From Pseudomonadota bacterium (GTDB lineage Bacteria; Pseudomonadota; Alphaproteobacteria; Sphingomonadales; Sphingomonadaceae): DNA of 21,904 nt. Below are positions 15,755 to 21,904 of this stretch, piece by piece. The notes below the pieces were generated by a model, which did no database searches, was not told the DNA's origin, and saw nothing but the letters and a program-made list of their open reading frames with translations. The DNA is taken from the NCBI GenBank assembly GCA_023413015.1, contig JAEZQR010000198.1:1-21904 (forward strand), in the 5' to 3' direction. Position 1 is the stretch's first letter. Every line of letters starts with the position of its first letter. Position numbers and translations under genes: made by a program.

Positions 15755-17761
15755 GGTCCCGGGTGCCGGTTCGGCGAGCACGTCGTTCAGGAACTCGTCG
15801 TTGAGGCGTGGCTGCCGCGGCGGCACGGTCTCGGCCGGCGCGGAGGCGATCGCCCCCCCGTCAGGACCGATCGCCGGCTCCTCGCCCGCCGGGTAGAGGC
15901 CGTAAACCTCGTCGTCGGGCTCGCCCAGACCGTCTTCGGGCAAGGCCACCTCGGTCTGCAGCGCTTGGTTGGGCATGCCGCTCGTCGCGATGCGCATGAA
16001 GTCCGCCCACGCCTGCGTGGGCGCGCGACCGCCGGCGAGACCTGCCACGCGCTTGTTGTCGTCGCGGCCCATCCACACGCCGGCCGCGAGATCGCCAGTG
16101 AACCCTAAGAACCAGCCGTCGCGGTTCGAACTCGTCGTGCCGGTCTTGCCGGCCACCTCGCGCCCGATCGCGGCGCGGCGGCCGGTGCCGCTCTCGACCA
16201 CCGACTTCAGCAGATCGGTCATCTTCGCTGCTACCCAAGGCGCGACGAGCATCCGCGGCTCCTCCGCCTCGCGCTCGTAGAGTGTGCGGCCGCGCGTCGT
16301 GGTCACTTGGGTGATGGCGTAAGGCGTCGCCTGAACGCCGCCGCGTGCGACACTGGCATAGGCCGAGGTCATCTCGATCAGCCGCACGTCCGAGGCGCCG
16401 AGCGCCATGGCCGGGCGGCGGTCGATGCGTGTGGTGAGGCCGAAGCGGCGCGCCATGTCGGCAACTGTATCGAAGCCGACGCGCGCGGCGAGCTGCACCG
16501 CCACGGTGTTGATCGAGCGCGCGAACGCCTCGCGCACCGTCACCTCGCCGGCATAGCCGCGGTCATTGTTGCGCGGACTCCAGTTACCGAAGCTGACCGG
16601 CTCGTCGACGACGATGTCGTCGGGCTCGACGCCGTCCTCGAGCGCGGCCAGATAGACGAACAGCTTGAACGAGGAGCCCGCCGGCCGCTGCGCAGCGATC
16701 GCCCGATTGTAGATCGAGCTGACATAGTCCTTCCCGCCCACCATCGCGCGCACCGCGCCGTCGGTCGACATCGCGACAAGTGCGCCCTGCGCGCCGGCCG
16801 GCGTGTTGGCGGTGACAGCGCGGTCTGCCGCCTGCTGCATCTTCGGCATGAGCGTTGTGGTAACGACGAGCGGCTCGACCGTTTCGTCAGTCAGCGACTC
16901 GAGCTCGTCGAGCACCCAGTCGGTGAAGTAGCGGACATTGTTCTGGCGGGGCTGCGGCGCGAAGCGGAGCGCATCGACGTCCGCCGCGGCGGCCTGCGCC
17001 GGGGTGATCTTGCCGGCATCGGCCATCACCGCGATCACCGTCTTGGCGCGGCGCCGGGCCTTTTCGGGGTCCGACGACGGCGCGTAGCGCGACGGCGCCT
17101 TGACGAGGCCGGCGATCACCGCCGACTCCTCCAGGCTGAGCCGCCCGGCGCCATGGCCGTAGAATTTGCGCGCCGCCGCATCGATGCCGTAGGCGCCGCC
17201 GCCAAAGTAGACGCGGTTGAGATAGAGTTCGAGGAGCTCACGCTTGGTGAAGCGCTGCTCGAGCGCCAGCGCCAGGATCGCCTCCCGGATCTTGCGGCCG
17301 TAAGTCTGCTTCGCGGTGAGGAAGATATTGCGCGCAAGCTGCTGCGTGATCGTCGAGCCGCCCTGCACCGAGCCGCCGGCGCGCAGGTTGATCGCGAGCG
17401 CGCGCGCCGTGCCGATCGGATCGACGCCGGGGTGGCTGTAGAAGCGGCGATCCTCGACCGCGATCATCGCGTCGACCATCACCTTGGGGATCTCGTTGTA
17501 GGCGAGCCATTCGCCGTAGGAGGGCCCGACCGAAACCAGGACCGAGCCGTCGGCGCCGCGGACCTGAACCATCTGGCCGTTGGGCGAGCGCATCAGCTCC
17601 CGGAAGCCAGGTAGCGAGGCCATCGAGATCGCCACCGCCACGACGAGCAGCAGCGCCATGAGCAGGCCGGCGCCGATGCCGAGCTTGAACAGCGTGACGG
17701 CGGCGCGGGCGACGGGGCCGCGAGCGCTCGCGCGCGGGCGTTTCGGTGGAGTGGAAGCCAT
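15731..17761 (-). CDS. Class A (bifunctional) penicillin-binding protein, PBP1A-type
   Basis: Polymerises and cross-links peptidoglycan at the outer face of the inner membrane, 676 residues. A short basic tail precedes one membrane anchor (about residues 25-48). The glycosyltransferase domain (family 51) carries the catalytic Glu103 in AVEDRRFYSHPG, followed by GGSTITQQLARN and the RKIREAILALALE segment. The transpeptidase domain has all three penicillin-binding motifs: SSFK (Ser363-Lys366), SIN (416-418) and KTGT (539-542). The last 80 or so residues are Pro/Ala/Glu-rich and probably disordered. I start at ATG 17761, since a TTG 14 codons upstream (17803) adds non-conserved residues. No strong ribosome site is visible. 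The gene is divergent from the sensor kinase. Confidence 0.93.
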   Translation of the reverse strand: MASTPPKRPRASARGPVARAAVTLFKLGIGAGLLMALLLVVAVAISMASLPGFRELMRSPNGQMVQVRGADGSVLVSVGPSYGEWLAYNEIPKVMVDAMIAVEDRRFYSHPGVDPIGTARALAINLRAGGSVQGGSTITQQLARNIFLTAKQTYGRKIREAILALALEQRFTKRELLELYLNRVYFGGGAYGIDAAARKFYGHGAGRLSLEESAVIAGLVKAPSRYAPSSDPEKARRRAKTVIAVMADAGKITPAQAAAADVDALRFAPQPRQNNVRYFTDWVLDELESLTDETVEPLVVTTTLMPKMQQAADRAVTANTPAGAQGALVAMSTDGAVRAMVGGKDYVSSIYNRAIAAQRPAGSSFKLFVYLAALEDGVEPDDIVVDEPVSFGNWSPRNNDRGYAGEVTVREAFARSINTVAVQLAARVGFDTVADMARRFGLTTRIDRRPAMALGASDVRLIEMTSAYASVARGGVQATPYAITQVTTTRGRTLYEREAEEPRMLVAPWVAAKMTDLLKSVVESGTGRRAAIGREVAGKTGTTSSNRDGWFLGFTGDLAAGVWMGRDDNKRVAGLAGGRAPTQAWADFMRIATSGMPNQALQTEVALPEDGLGEPDDEVYGLYPAGEEPAIGPDGGAIASAPAETVPPRQPRLNDEFLNDVLAEPAPGTSAAANPM

Positions 17762-17835
17762 GGTTCGGGGGTGCGCTCTAGGCTCTAATCGCGGCAGCAA
17801 CAAGGCTACAACACGCCGCGGCTGAACCGCTCATT

Positions 17836-17869
17836 AAGCGTCTTGGCGACACACATCGCCCAGACGCTT
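17836..17869. promoter_or_regulatory. 14-bp inverted repeat upstream of the sensor-kinase gene
   Basis: Arms at 17836-17849 and 17856-17869 (AAGCGTCTTGGCGA and TCGCCCAGACGCTT) pair with one mismatch around a CACACA loop. The element sits in the 131-base divergent spacer, 23 bases before the sensor-kinase ATG. It contains GCGTC and GACGC half-sites reminiscent of the GCG-N-C/G-N-CGC pattern described for RegA-type regulators, so it may be an operator for autoregulation or a leader hairpin. There is no T-run, which argues against a simple terminator. Confidence 0.45.
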
Positions 17870-17892
17870 CCCGCTCGCTATATGGGAGGGCG

Positions 17893-19245
17893 ATGGACAG
17901 ACCGCGGCGCTTCACCCTGCTCCGAGTCGGCGTGCCCGACGTGCGCGTGCGCACGCTGGTGCTGCTGCGCTGGATCGGCATCGCCAGCCAGCTCGCGACG
18001 CTGGGGGTCGTCGGCGGCCTGCTCGGCTTCCCGCTGCCGTGGGGCCCCACACTCGCCGCGATCGGGGCCTCGGCGATACTCAACATCGGGCTGGTGACGC
18101 TTTACCCGCGCCATGCCCGCCTCGCTGGCCGCGAAGCGCTGCTCCACCTGTCATTCGACCTCGTGCAGCTCGGCGTACTCGTGTTCCTGACCGGCGGGCT
18201 CGCCAACCCGTTCGCGACGCTGCTCCTCGTTCCCGTCACGGTGGCGGCGACACTGCTGTCGGCATGGGACACGGCCGCGATCGTGCTGCTGGCCGTCGCC
18301 ATGCTGGTCGCACAATGGTACTGGGCGCTGCCGCTGCCGTGGGGCGGGCCCGATTTCCGGCTGCCCGAGACCTACCGCCTCGGCATCCTGACGGCCGAGG
18401 TGTTCGGCCTCGGCTTCCTGGCGGTCTACGCCTGGCGCATCTCGGCCGAGGGCCGCCGTCAGGCACAGGCGCTGGCCGCTACGCAGACCGCGCTTGAGCG
18501 TGAGGCGAAGATGTCGGCGCTCGGCAGCCTCGCCGCGGCGGCCGCGCACGAGCTCGGCGGCCCCTTGGGCACGATCACGCTCGTCGCGCGCGAGCTCGAG
18601 GACGCGCTCGGCAACGATCCCGACTTCGGCGATGATATCCGGCTGCTGAACCAGGAAGCCAAGCGCAGCCGCGACATCCTCGTCGGCCTCGCGCGTCGCG
18701 CCGAGGCCGAGGAGCCGTTCCCGCGCCTCGCGCTTGCCGCGCTGCTGCGCGAGGTGGCGCAGCCCTACGAAGGTGCGAAGACGATCGACGTCACGGCGTC
18801 GACATCAGCGGCACCGCTGATGGTGCGTCGCTCGCCCGAGTTGCTGCACGGACTCGCCAACCTCGTGTCGAATGCGGCGCGCCATGCGGCGTCGCGCGTC
18901 GAGCTGCGCGCGGACGCGACCCCGACGGACGTGGTGGTGACGGTGACTGACGACGGTGGTGGCTTCGACCCTGCCCTGCTGCCGCAGCTGGGCGAGCCGT
19001 TCCTGGGGCCGTCGCGTTCAGGATCGGGCGGCACCGGGCTCGGCATCTTCATCGCGACGACGCTGCTGGAACGGACCGGCGGCCGAATCGCTTTCGGCAA
19101 TGCGGCGCACGGCGGCGCAAAGGTCGAAATTCATTGGCAACGTTCCCATATCGAACGGACGAAGACCGAGGACAGAGACGATGGCGACGGTACCGGCCGG
19201 CACGACACCCGTACAGACCCAGGCTCCCCTGCTGATCGTCGATGA
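17893..19245 (+). CDS. regB: RegB/PrrB/ActS-type membrane sensor histidine kinase
   Basis: Autophosphorylates in response to respiratory redox state and passes phosphate to the RegA-type regulator encoded next. 450 residues. The first 180 residues form about six membrane segments and include GGLANPF (101-107), matching the GGxxNPF quinone-binding heptapeptide of RegB. The H-box is AAAAAHELGGPLGTI with His219. The ATPase domain shows the N-box NLVSNAARHA, then DDGGGFDP and GTGLGIFIA. Position 259, forty residues after the histidine, where R. capsulatus RegB has its redox-active Cys265, is serine here. The C-terminal 30 residues are polar and overlap the regulator gene by 65 bases. ATG 17893 follows a GGGAGGG ribosome site. 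Confidence 0.92.
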   Translation: MDRPRRFTLLRVGVPDVRVRTLVLLRWIGIASQLATLGVVGGLLGFPLPWGPTLAAIGASAILNIGLVTLYPRHARLAGREALLHLSFDLVQLGVLVFLTGGLANPFATLLLVPVTVAATLLSAWDTAAIVLLAVAMLVAQWYWALPLPWGGPDFRLPETYRLGILTAEVFGLGFLAVYAWRISAEGRRQAQALAATQTALEREAKMSALGSLAAAAAHELGGPLGTITLVARELEDALGNDPDFGDDIRLLNQEAKRSRDILVGLARRAEAEEPFPRLALAALLREVAQPYEGAKTIDVTASTSAAPLMVRRSPELLHGLANLVSNAARHAASRVELRADATPTDVVVTVTDDGGGFDPALLPQLGEPFLGPSRSGSGGTGLGIFIATTLLERTGGRIAFGNAAHGGAKVEIHWQRSHIERTKTEDRDDGDGTGRHDTRTDPGSPADRR

Positions 19246-19741
19246 CGACCAGCCGTTCCGCCAGCGTCTGGCGACGACGCTCGAACGGCGCGGCTTCCAG
19301 GTCCTGACTGCCGGCGGCATCGCCGAGGCGCGACGTATGGCGGCGCAGGCACGGCCTGCTTTCGCGGTAGTCGACATGCGGCTCGAGGACGGCAACGGCC
19401 TCGATCTGGTGAGCGACCTGCGGGCGCTGCGGCCCGACGTGAAGATCGTCATCCTCACCGGTTACGGCAATCTCGCGACGGCAGTGGCGGCGGTGAAGAC
19501 CGGCGCCGTCGACTATCTCGCCAAGCCCGCCGATCCGGACGACATCGTCAAGGCGCTGACCGCCTCGACGGGCGAGCGGCCCGAGCCGCCGGCCGAGCCA
19601 ATGTCGGCCGATCGGGTCCGCTGGGAACATATCCAGCGCGTCTACGAGCTCTGCGACCGCAACGTGTCGGAGACCGCCCGGCGGCTGAAGATGCACCGGC
19701 GCACGCTGCAGCGCATCCTGGCGAAACGGTCGCCCCGGTAG
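19181..19741 (+). CDS. regA: RegA/PrrA/ActR-type response regulator
   Basis: Cytoplasmic DNA-binding regulator of redox-dependent genes, 186 residues. The receiver domain (about 17-125) has the acidic pocket at Asp21-Asp23, phospho-acceptor Asp65 in VVDMRLEDGNG, the conserved Thr in ILTGYGN and Lys115 in YLAKPAD. After a Pro/Glu-rich linker comes the short Fis-like helix-turn-helix (about 145-183), RVRWEHIQRVYELCDRN then SETARRLKMHRRTLQRIL, which is almost invariant in this family and identifies it firmly. ATG 19181 starts inside the kinase gene (65-base overlap); the family's usual length supports it. Ends 16 bases before the convergent peptidase gene. Confidence 0.95.
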   Translation: MATVPAGTTPVQTQAPLLIVDDDQPFRQRLATTLERRGFQVLTAGGIAEARRMAAQARPAFAVVDMRLEDGNGLDLVSDLRALRPDVKIVILTGYGNLATAVAAVKTGAVDYLAKPADPDDIVKALTASTGERPEPPAEPMSADRVRWEHIQRVYELCDRNVSETARRLKMHRRTLQRILAKRSPR

Positions 19742-19757
19742 AACCCGAGCGGCCAGC

Positions 19758-20456
19758 TCAGGCCGGCATGTGGAGCCACCAGCCGCGCTCGTTCACCGAG
19801 TAGACGGGCTGATAGTAGCCAACCTCCCCGTCGGACAGCACCTCGTCGACCTGGTTGTCGAGGATATAGGTGGTGCCGCCGACGTCGACGCCGAGCACGG
19901 CGTGCGAAGCATTGAGCGCCAGATCGTAGACGACTGCGATCCGCATCGCCTCAGGCGCCACGCCGGCCGCCTTCAGCAGCATATATTTGGCGATCGCATA
20001 ATCCTCGCAGTCGCCACCCCGCGCCGCGAATTCGTCGAGCGTCGCCCAATAATCCTCGACGCCGTAGTTGGCCTTGTCGGCGACATAGGGCCGGCGGTTG
20101 GCCGCCGCGTTTATCAACCGTACGCGTTCGAGCATCGGAAGGGTGGCGGCGCGCCGTGCGACCGCCCGAAGCTCGCCGGCGGTATCGCCCGCGCGGCAGA
20201 CGGGCGCAGCCGCATCGACGGCCAGCGCGGCTGCCGGTGCCTCAGCGGGGCGGGCTTCGGCCCGTGATGCCGTGATCACCGGCGGCGCGCAGGGATCGGC
20301 AACATGGCCGACGCGCCCCAGCATGTCCGACCAGCGGCCGGTGACCTCGGAGCCGGTGCGCACCTGCTCGGTGCTGCCCAGCAGCGCGGCCTGCGCGGAC
20401 GCGCCCGGCAGCCAAGCTGCCCCGATGAGGAAAGCGACGAACAAGATGCAACGCAC
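19758..20456 (-). CDS. Exported bacterial transglutaminase-like cysteine peptidase
   Basis: A 232-residue predicted cysteine peptidase of the BTLCP (DUF920) family, related to LapG. Residues 1-22 are a signal peptide (ILFVAFLIGAAWLPGASAQA), so it acts in the periplasm. After an Ala/Pro-rich spacer the catalytic domain carries the triad Cys150 (RGGDCEDYAI), His185 (NASHAVLGV) and Asp200 (ILDNQVDEV). LapG homologues clip large adhesins under cyclic-di-GMP control through LapD, but neither a LapD-like receptor nor an adhesin is in the window, so this role is only a possibility. The start is GTG 20456 with a strong GGGGGGAT ribosome site seven or so bases upstream. Confidence 0.87.
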   Translation of the reverse strand: MRCILFVAFLIGAAWLPGASAQAALLGSTEQVRTGSEVTGRWSDMLGRVGHVADPCAPPVITASRAEARPAEAPAAALAVDAAAPVCRAGDTAGELRAVARRAATLPMLERVRLINAAANRRPYVADKANYGVEDYWATLDEFAARGGDCEDYAIAKYMLLKAAGVAPEAMRIAVVYDLALNASHAVLGVDVGGTTYILDNQVDEVLSDGEVGYYQPVYSVNERGWWLHMPA

Positions 20457-20632
20457 GTGGGATCCCCCCGACCCGTTCGCGCACGTTCCACGCCGCCGCC
20501 GTTACCTGCAAGCGGCCGGTAGCTGATTTGCGACGGACCGTTGAGCTGTCAGGAGCGAGTTGAGGCCGGTGGGCAGGTCCGCGTCCCGCATCGGCGCTGG
20601 CATGGCGAATTCCCGGCTGCTAGTTTTACGGC
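20457..20632. other. Divergent intergenic region between peptidase and DUF3667 genes
   Basis: This 176-base spacer must contain promoters for the peptidase (- strand) and the DUF3667 gene (+ strand). The only site I can support is the ribosome-binding run CCCCCC at 20464-20469 (GGGGGG on the - strand) for the peptidase. On the + strand TGCTAGTTTTAC at about 20619-20630 resembles an extended -10 element placed almost on top of the ATG. No RNA gene, repeat or small open frame with coding character was seen. Confidence 0.4.
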
Positions 20633-21688
20633 ATGACCGGGGAATTGGATGCAGCCGGCGATGCGGTGACCGGCATCCTTATCGCACGCGCAGTCGAGCC
20701 GACGCATGGCCGACCTCAGGCCGAGGCACGGGAACCGAGCCACGCGGGCCACTGCCTCAATTGCCGTGCCGAGCTGACCGGCGCCTTTTGCGCCAGCTGC
20801 GGCCAGCCCGCCCACATCCACCGGACAGTCGGCGCCATCTGGCATGACCTGCTGCATGGCGTCCTCCATTTCGACGGCAAGTTCTGGCAGACGTTGCCGG
20901 AGCTGGCGCTGCGTCCCGGTGAGCTCACGCGACGTTACATCCATGGCGAGCGGGCGCGGTTCGTGTCGCCGCTCGCGCTATTCCTGTTCAGCGCATTCCT
21001 GATGTACGGCGTCTATTCGCTGACCGGTCATCACGACGATGCCAAGCGGGTCAGCGCCCAGGAGAGCGCGGCGGAGATCAAGGAGGAGACGCTCAAGGCC
21101 GATCGCAAGATCGCGGACATCAAGGCGTCGCTACGTGAGCAAGGGCTGACGGACAAGCGGCGCGCCAAACTGGAGCAGAGACTCGCCGAGGCCCGCGAGG
21201 ACCGCCAGGCGCTCGCGGTCGCCGGCAGCATCGTCGACGGCATCAACAGCAAAGCCCCCGGTGCCGGTGCACGGACCGGGTCGATCGTCCGGCAGTTCAG
21301 GGAAGATCCCGAACTCGTCGCCTACCGGCTCAAGGCGAACGCCTATAAATTCTCCTGGCTACTGATCCTGATCAGCACGCCGATGGTGTGGCTGCTTTTC
21401 GCGGGCAAGCGGGGCTACGGCCTCTACGACCATGCGGTCTTCGTCACCTACTCGATCGCGTTCATGTCGCTGCTGTTCTCGTTCTGGATGATCGTGACGG
21501 CAGTCGGCTTCGCGACCGGGATCATCACGCTGGCGCTGATGATCTATGCGCTGTGGCATATGTATCGGCAGATGAAGGGCGCCTATCTCTTATCGCGAGC
21601 CGGCGCCCTCATCCGCCTCCCGTTCCTCTACAGCCTGGCGGCGGTCTCCGGAGGCATGTTCTACGCCCTGCTGACGGCGGTCAGCTGA
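20633..21688 (+). CDS. DUF3667 membrane protein with N-terminal zinc ribbon
   Basis: A 351-residue inner-membrane protein of the DUF3667 family; function unknown. Cys41, Cys44, Cys53 and Cys56 (HCLNCRAELTGAFCASCGQ) form a zinc ribbon. Next is the family-typical segment with FWQTLPELALRPGELTRRYI and GERARFVSPLALFLF, where the first membrane segment begins (about 109-128). Residues about 133-185 are a charged, probably coiled-coil insertion rich in Lys, Glu and Ala. Three or four more membrane segments follow between residue 240 and the C terminus. No Shine-Dalgarno sequence precedes ATG 20633, so the start is less secure; in-frame alternatives are TTG and GTG codons within the first twelve residues, and the zinc ribbon is retained with any of them. 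Confidence 0.85.
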   Translation: MTGELDAAGDAVTGILIARAVEPTHGRPQAEAREPSHAGHCLNCRAELTGAFCASCGQPAHIHRTVGAIWHDLLHGVLHFDGKFWQTLPELALRPGELTRRYIHGERARFVSPLALFLFSAFLMYGVYSLTGHHDDAKRVSAQESAAEIKEETLKADRKIADIKASLREQGLTDKRRAKLEQRLAEAREDRQALAVAGSIVDGINSKAPGAGARTGSIVRQFREDPELVAYRLKANAYKFSWLLILISTPMVWLLFAGKRGYGLYDHAVFVTYSIAFMSLLFSFWMIVTAVGFATGIITLALMIYALWHMYRQMKGAYLLSRAGALIRLPFLYSLAAVSGGMFYALLTAVS

Positions 21689-21727
21689 CCCGCCGTTGAG
21701 TCGGGTATGGGAGGCAGAAGTAGCCCT

Positions 21728-21741
21728 CCGCGCCTGCGCGG
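21728..21741. terminator. Short GC-rich hairpin between convergent genes
   Basis: CCGCG-CCTG-CGCGG at 21728-21741 forms a perfect 5-bp stem in the 94-base spacer between the DUF3667 gene and the convergent partial gene. Location suits a bidirectional terminator, but the stem is short and there is no clear T-run (GCCCTTC follows on the + strand). Weak call. Confidence 0.28.
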
Positions 21742-21782
21742 CCCTTCATCAGTGTCGATGACCGCGACGACCGGATAGCCGC

Positions 21783-21904
21783 TCAGGCCGAGCCGAGATT
21801 GGGGTCGGCGATCCACATCAGGCGTTGTGCGGCGCGGCGGGCGAAGCGCAGCGTCTCCGCCTTGCGGCGGGCGGCGTTGAGCGGAAAGATCGCCGCCTCG
21901 CGCA
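21783..21904 (-). CDS. 3' end of an unrecognised gene (last 39 codons)
   Basis: An open frame enters from the right edge and ends at TGA (21785-21783). The visible C terminus is 39 residues: REAAIFPLNAARRKAETLRF, then ARRAAQRLMWIADPNLGSA. It is an Arg/Ala-rich amphipathic stretch with codon usage like its neighbours, which supports it being coding. I do not recognise the family, and no motif in the visible part suggests a function. The rest lies outside the window. Confidence 0.55.
   Translation of the reverse strand, partial: REAAIFPLNAARRKAETLRFARRAAQRLMWIADPNLGSA

Noticed and set aside
16307..17614. 435-codon open frame on the + strand inside the PBP1A gene
   Set aside because: Rich in Arg, Asp and Ala with no family motif. 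The - strand frame contains every PBP1A catalytic motif.
17762..17803. TTG start 14 codons upstream for PBP1A
   Set aside because: TTG is rare, and the added residues do not resemble the usual cytoplasmic tail; ATG 17761 gives a normal N terminus.
3508..20456. A LapD-LapG style cyclic-di-GMP adhesin-release system combining the GGDEF-EAL protein and the transglutaminase-like peptidase
   Set aside because: The two genes are about 15 kb apart, the EAL domain looks catalytically intact (unlike LapD), no LapD-type periplasmic output domain is visible, and there is no adhesin.
1..21904. Mobile elements, CRISPR arrays, tRNA/rRNA genes, riboswitches
   Set aside because: Looked for and not seen: no transposase or integrase motifs, no regularly spaced direct repeats, no cloverleaf-like sequence and no recognisable riboswitch core.

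Overview
The window is high-GC, densely packed bacterial chromosome, most likely from an alphaproteobacterium of the Sphingomonas group. This rests on the gene families and their arrangement: a sulfite reductase/DUF934/CysH operon, a RegB/RegA-type two-component pair, a bacterial transglutaminase-like cysteine peptidase, a DUF3667 membrane protein and a SCO–YcgN–YgjP–PBP1A run. It is an inference from content; there is no rRNA gene to test it. Nothing looks mobile: I see no transposase, integrase, phage gene, tRNA, rRNA or CRISPR array.

Layout. (1) 1-3495, + strand: assimilatory sulfate reduction. Sulfite/nitrite reductase (5' end outside the window), a DUF934 protein, APS-type CysH and a siroheme-synthesis protein overlap one another and look like one translationally coupled operon. 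CysH makes sulfite, the reductase turns it to sulfide, and the last gene supplies its siroheme. (2) 3508-5196, - strand: a membrane-anchored GGDEF-EAL protein. (3) 5267-13301: a sugar-catabolic island with two divergent arms. The - strand arm reads IlvD/Edd dehydratase, DgoK kinase, DgoA aldolase, glycoside hydrolase family 2 enzyme. The + strand arm reads SMP-30 lactonase, aldose 1-epimerase. Together they fit a De Ley-Doudoroff-like route: beta-galactoside to galactose, (galactonolactone), galactonate, KDGal, KDPGal, then pyruvate and glyceraldehyde-3-phosphate. Only the sugar dehydrogenase, transporter and regulator are missing from the window. (4) 13298-13894, - strand: a secreted ankyrin-repeat protein. 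(5) 13954-15754, + strand: SCO1/SenC-like copper protein, YcgN-like cysteine-rich protein and YgjP-like metallopeptidase, all overlapping. (6) 15731-17761, - strand: class A penicillin-binding protein. (7) 17893-19741, + strand: RegB/ActS-type sensor kinase and RegA/ActR-type regulator with overlapping reading frames. (8) 19758-20456, - strand: exported transglutaminase-like cysteine peptidase. (9) 20633-21688, + strand: DUF3667 zinc-ribbon membrane protein. (10) 21783-21904, - strand: the last 39 codons of an unrecognised gene.

No intergenic stretch exceeds 300 bases; the longest are the divergent spacers at 11364-11545 and 20457-20632. I did not find a convincing undescribed system. The observations most worth checking are the self-contained galactonate-type cluster built around an IlvD-family dehydratase, a RegB-like kinase with serine where the redox-switch cysteine normally sits, a siroheme-synthesis enzyme carrying only a stub of the methyltransferase domain, and a strong inverted repeat in front of the RegB-like gene.
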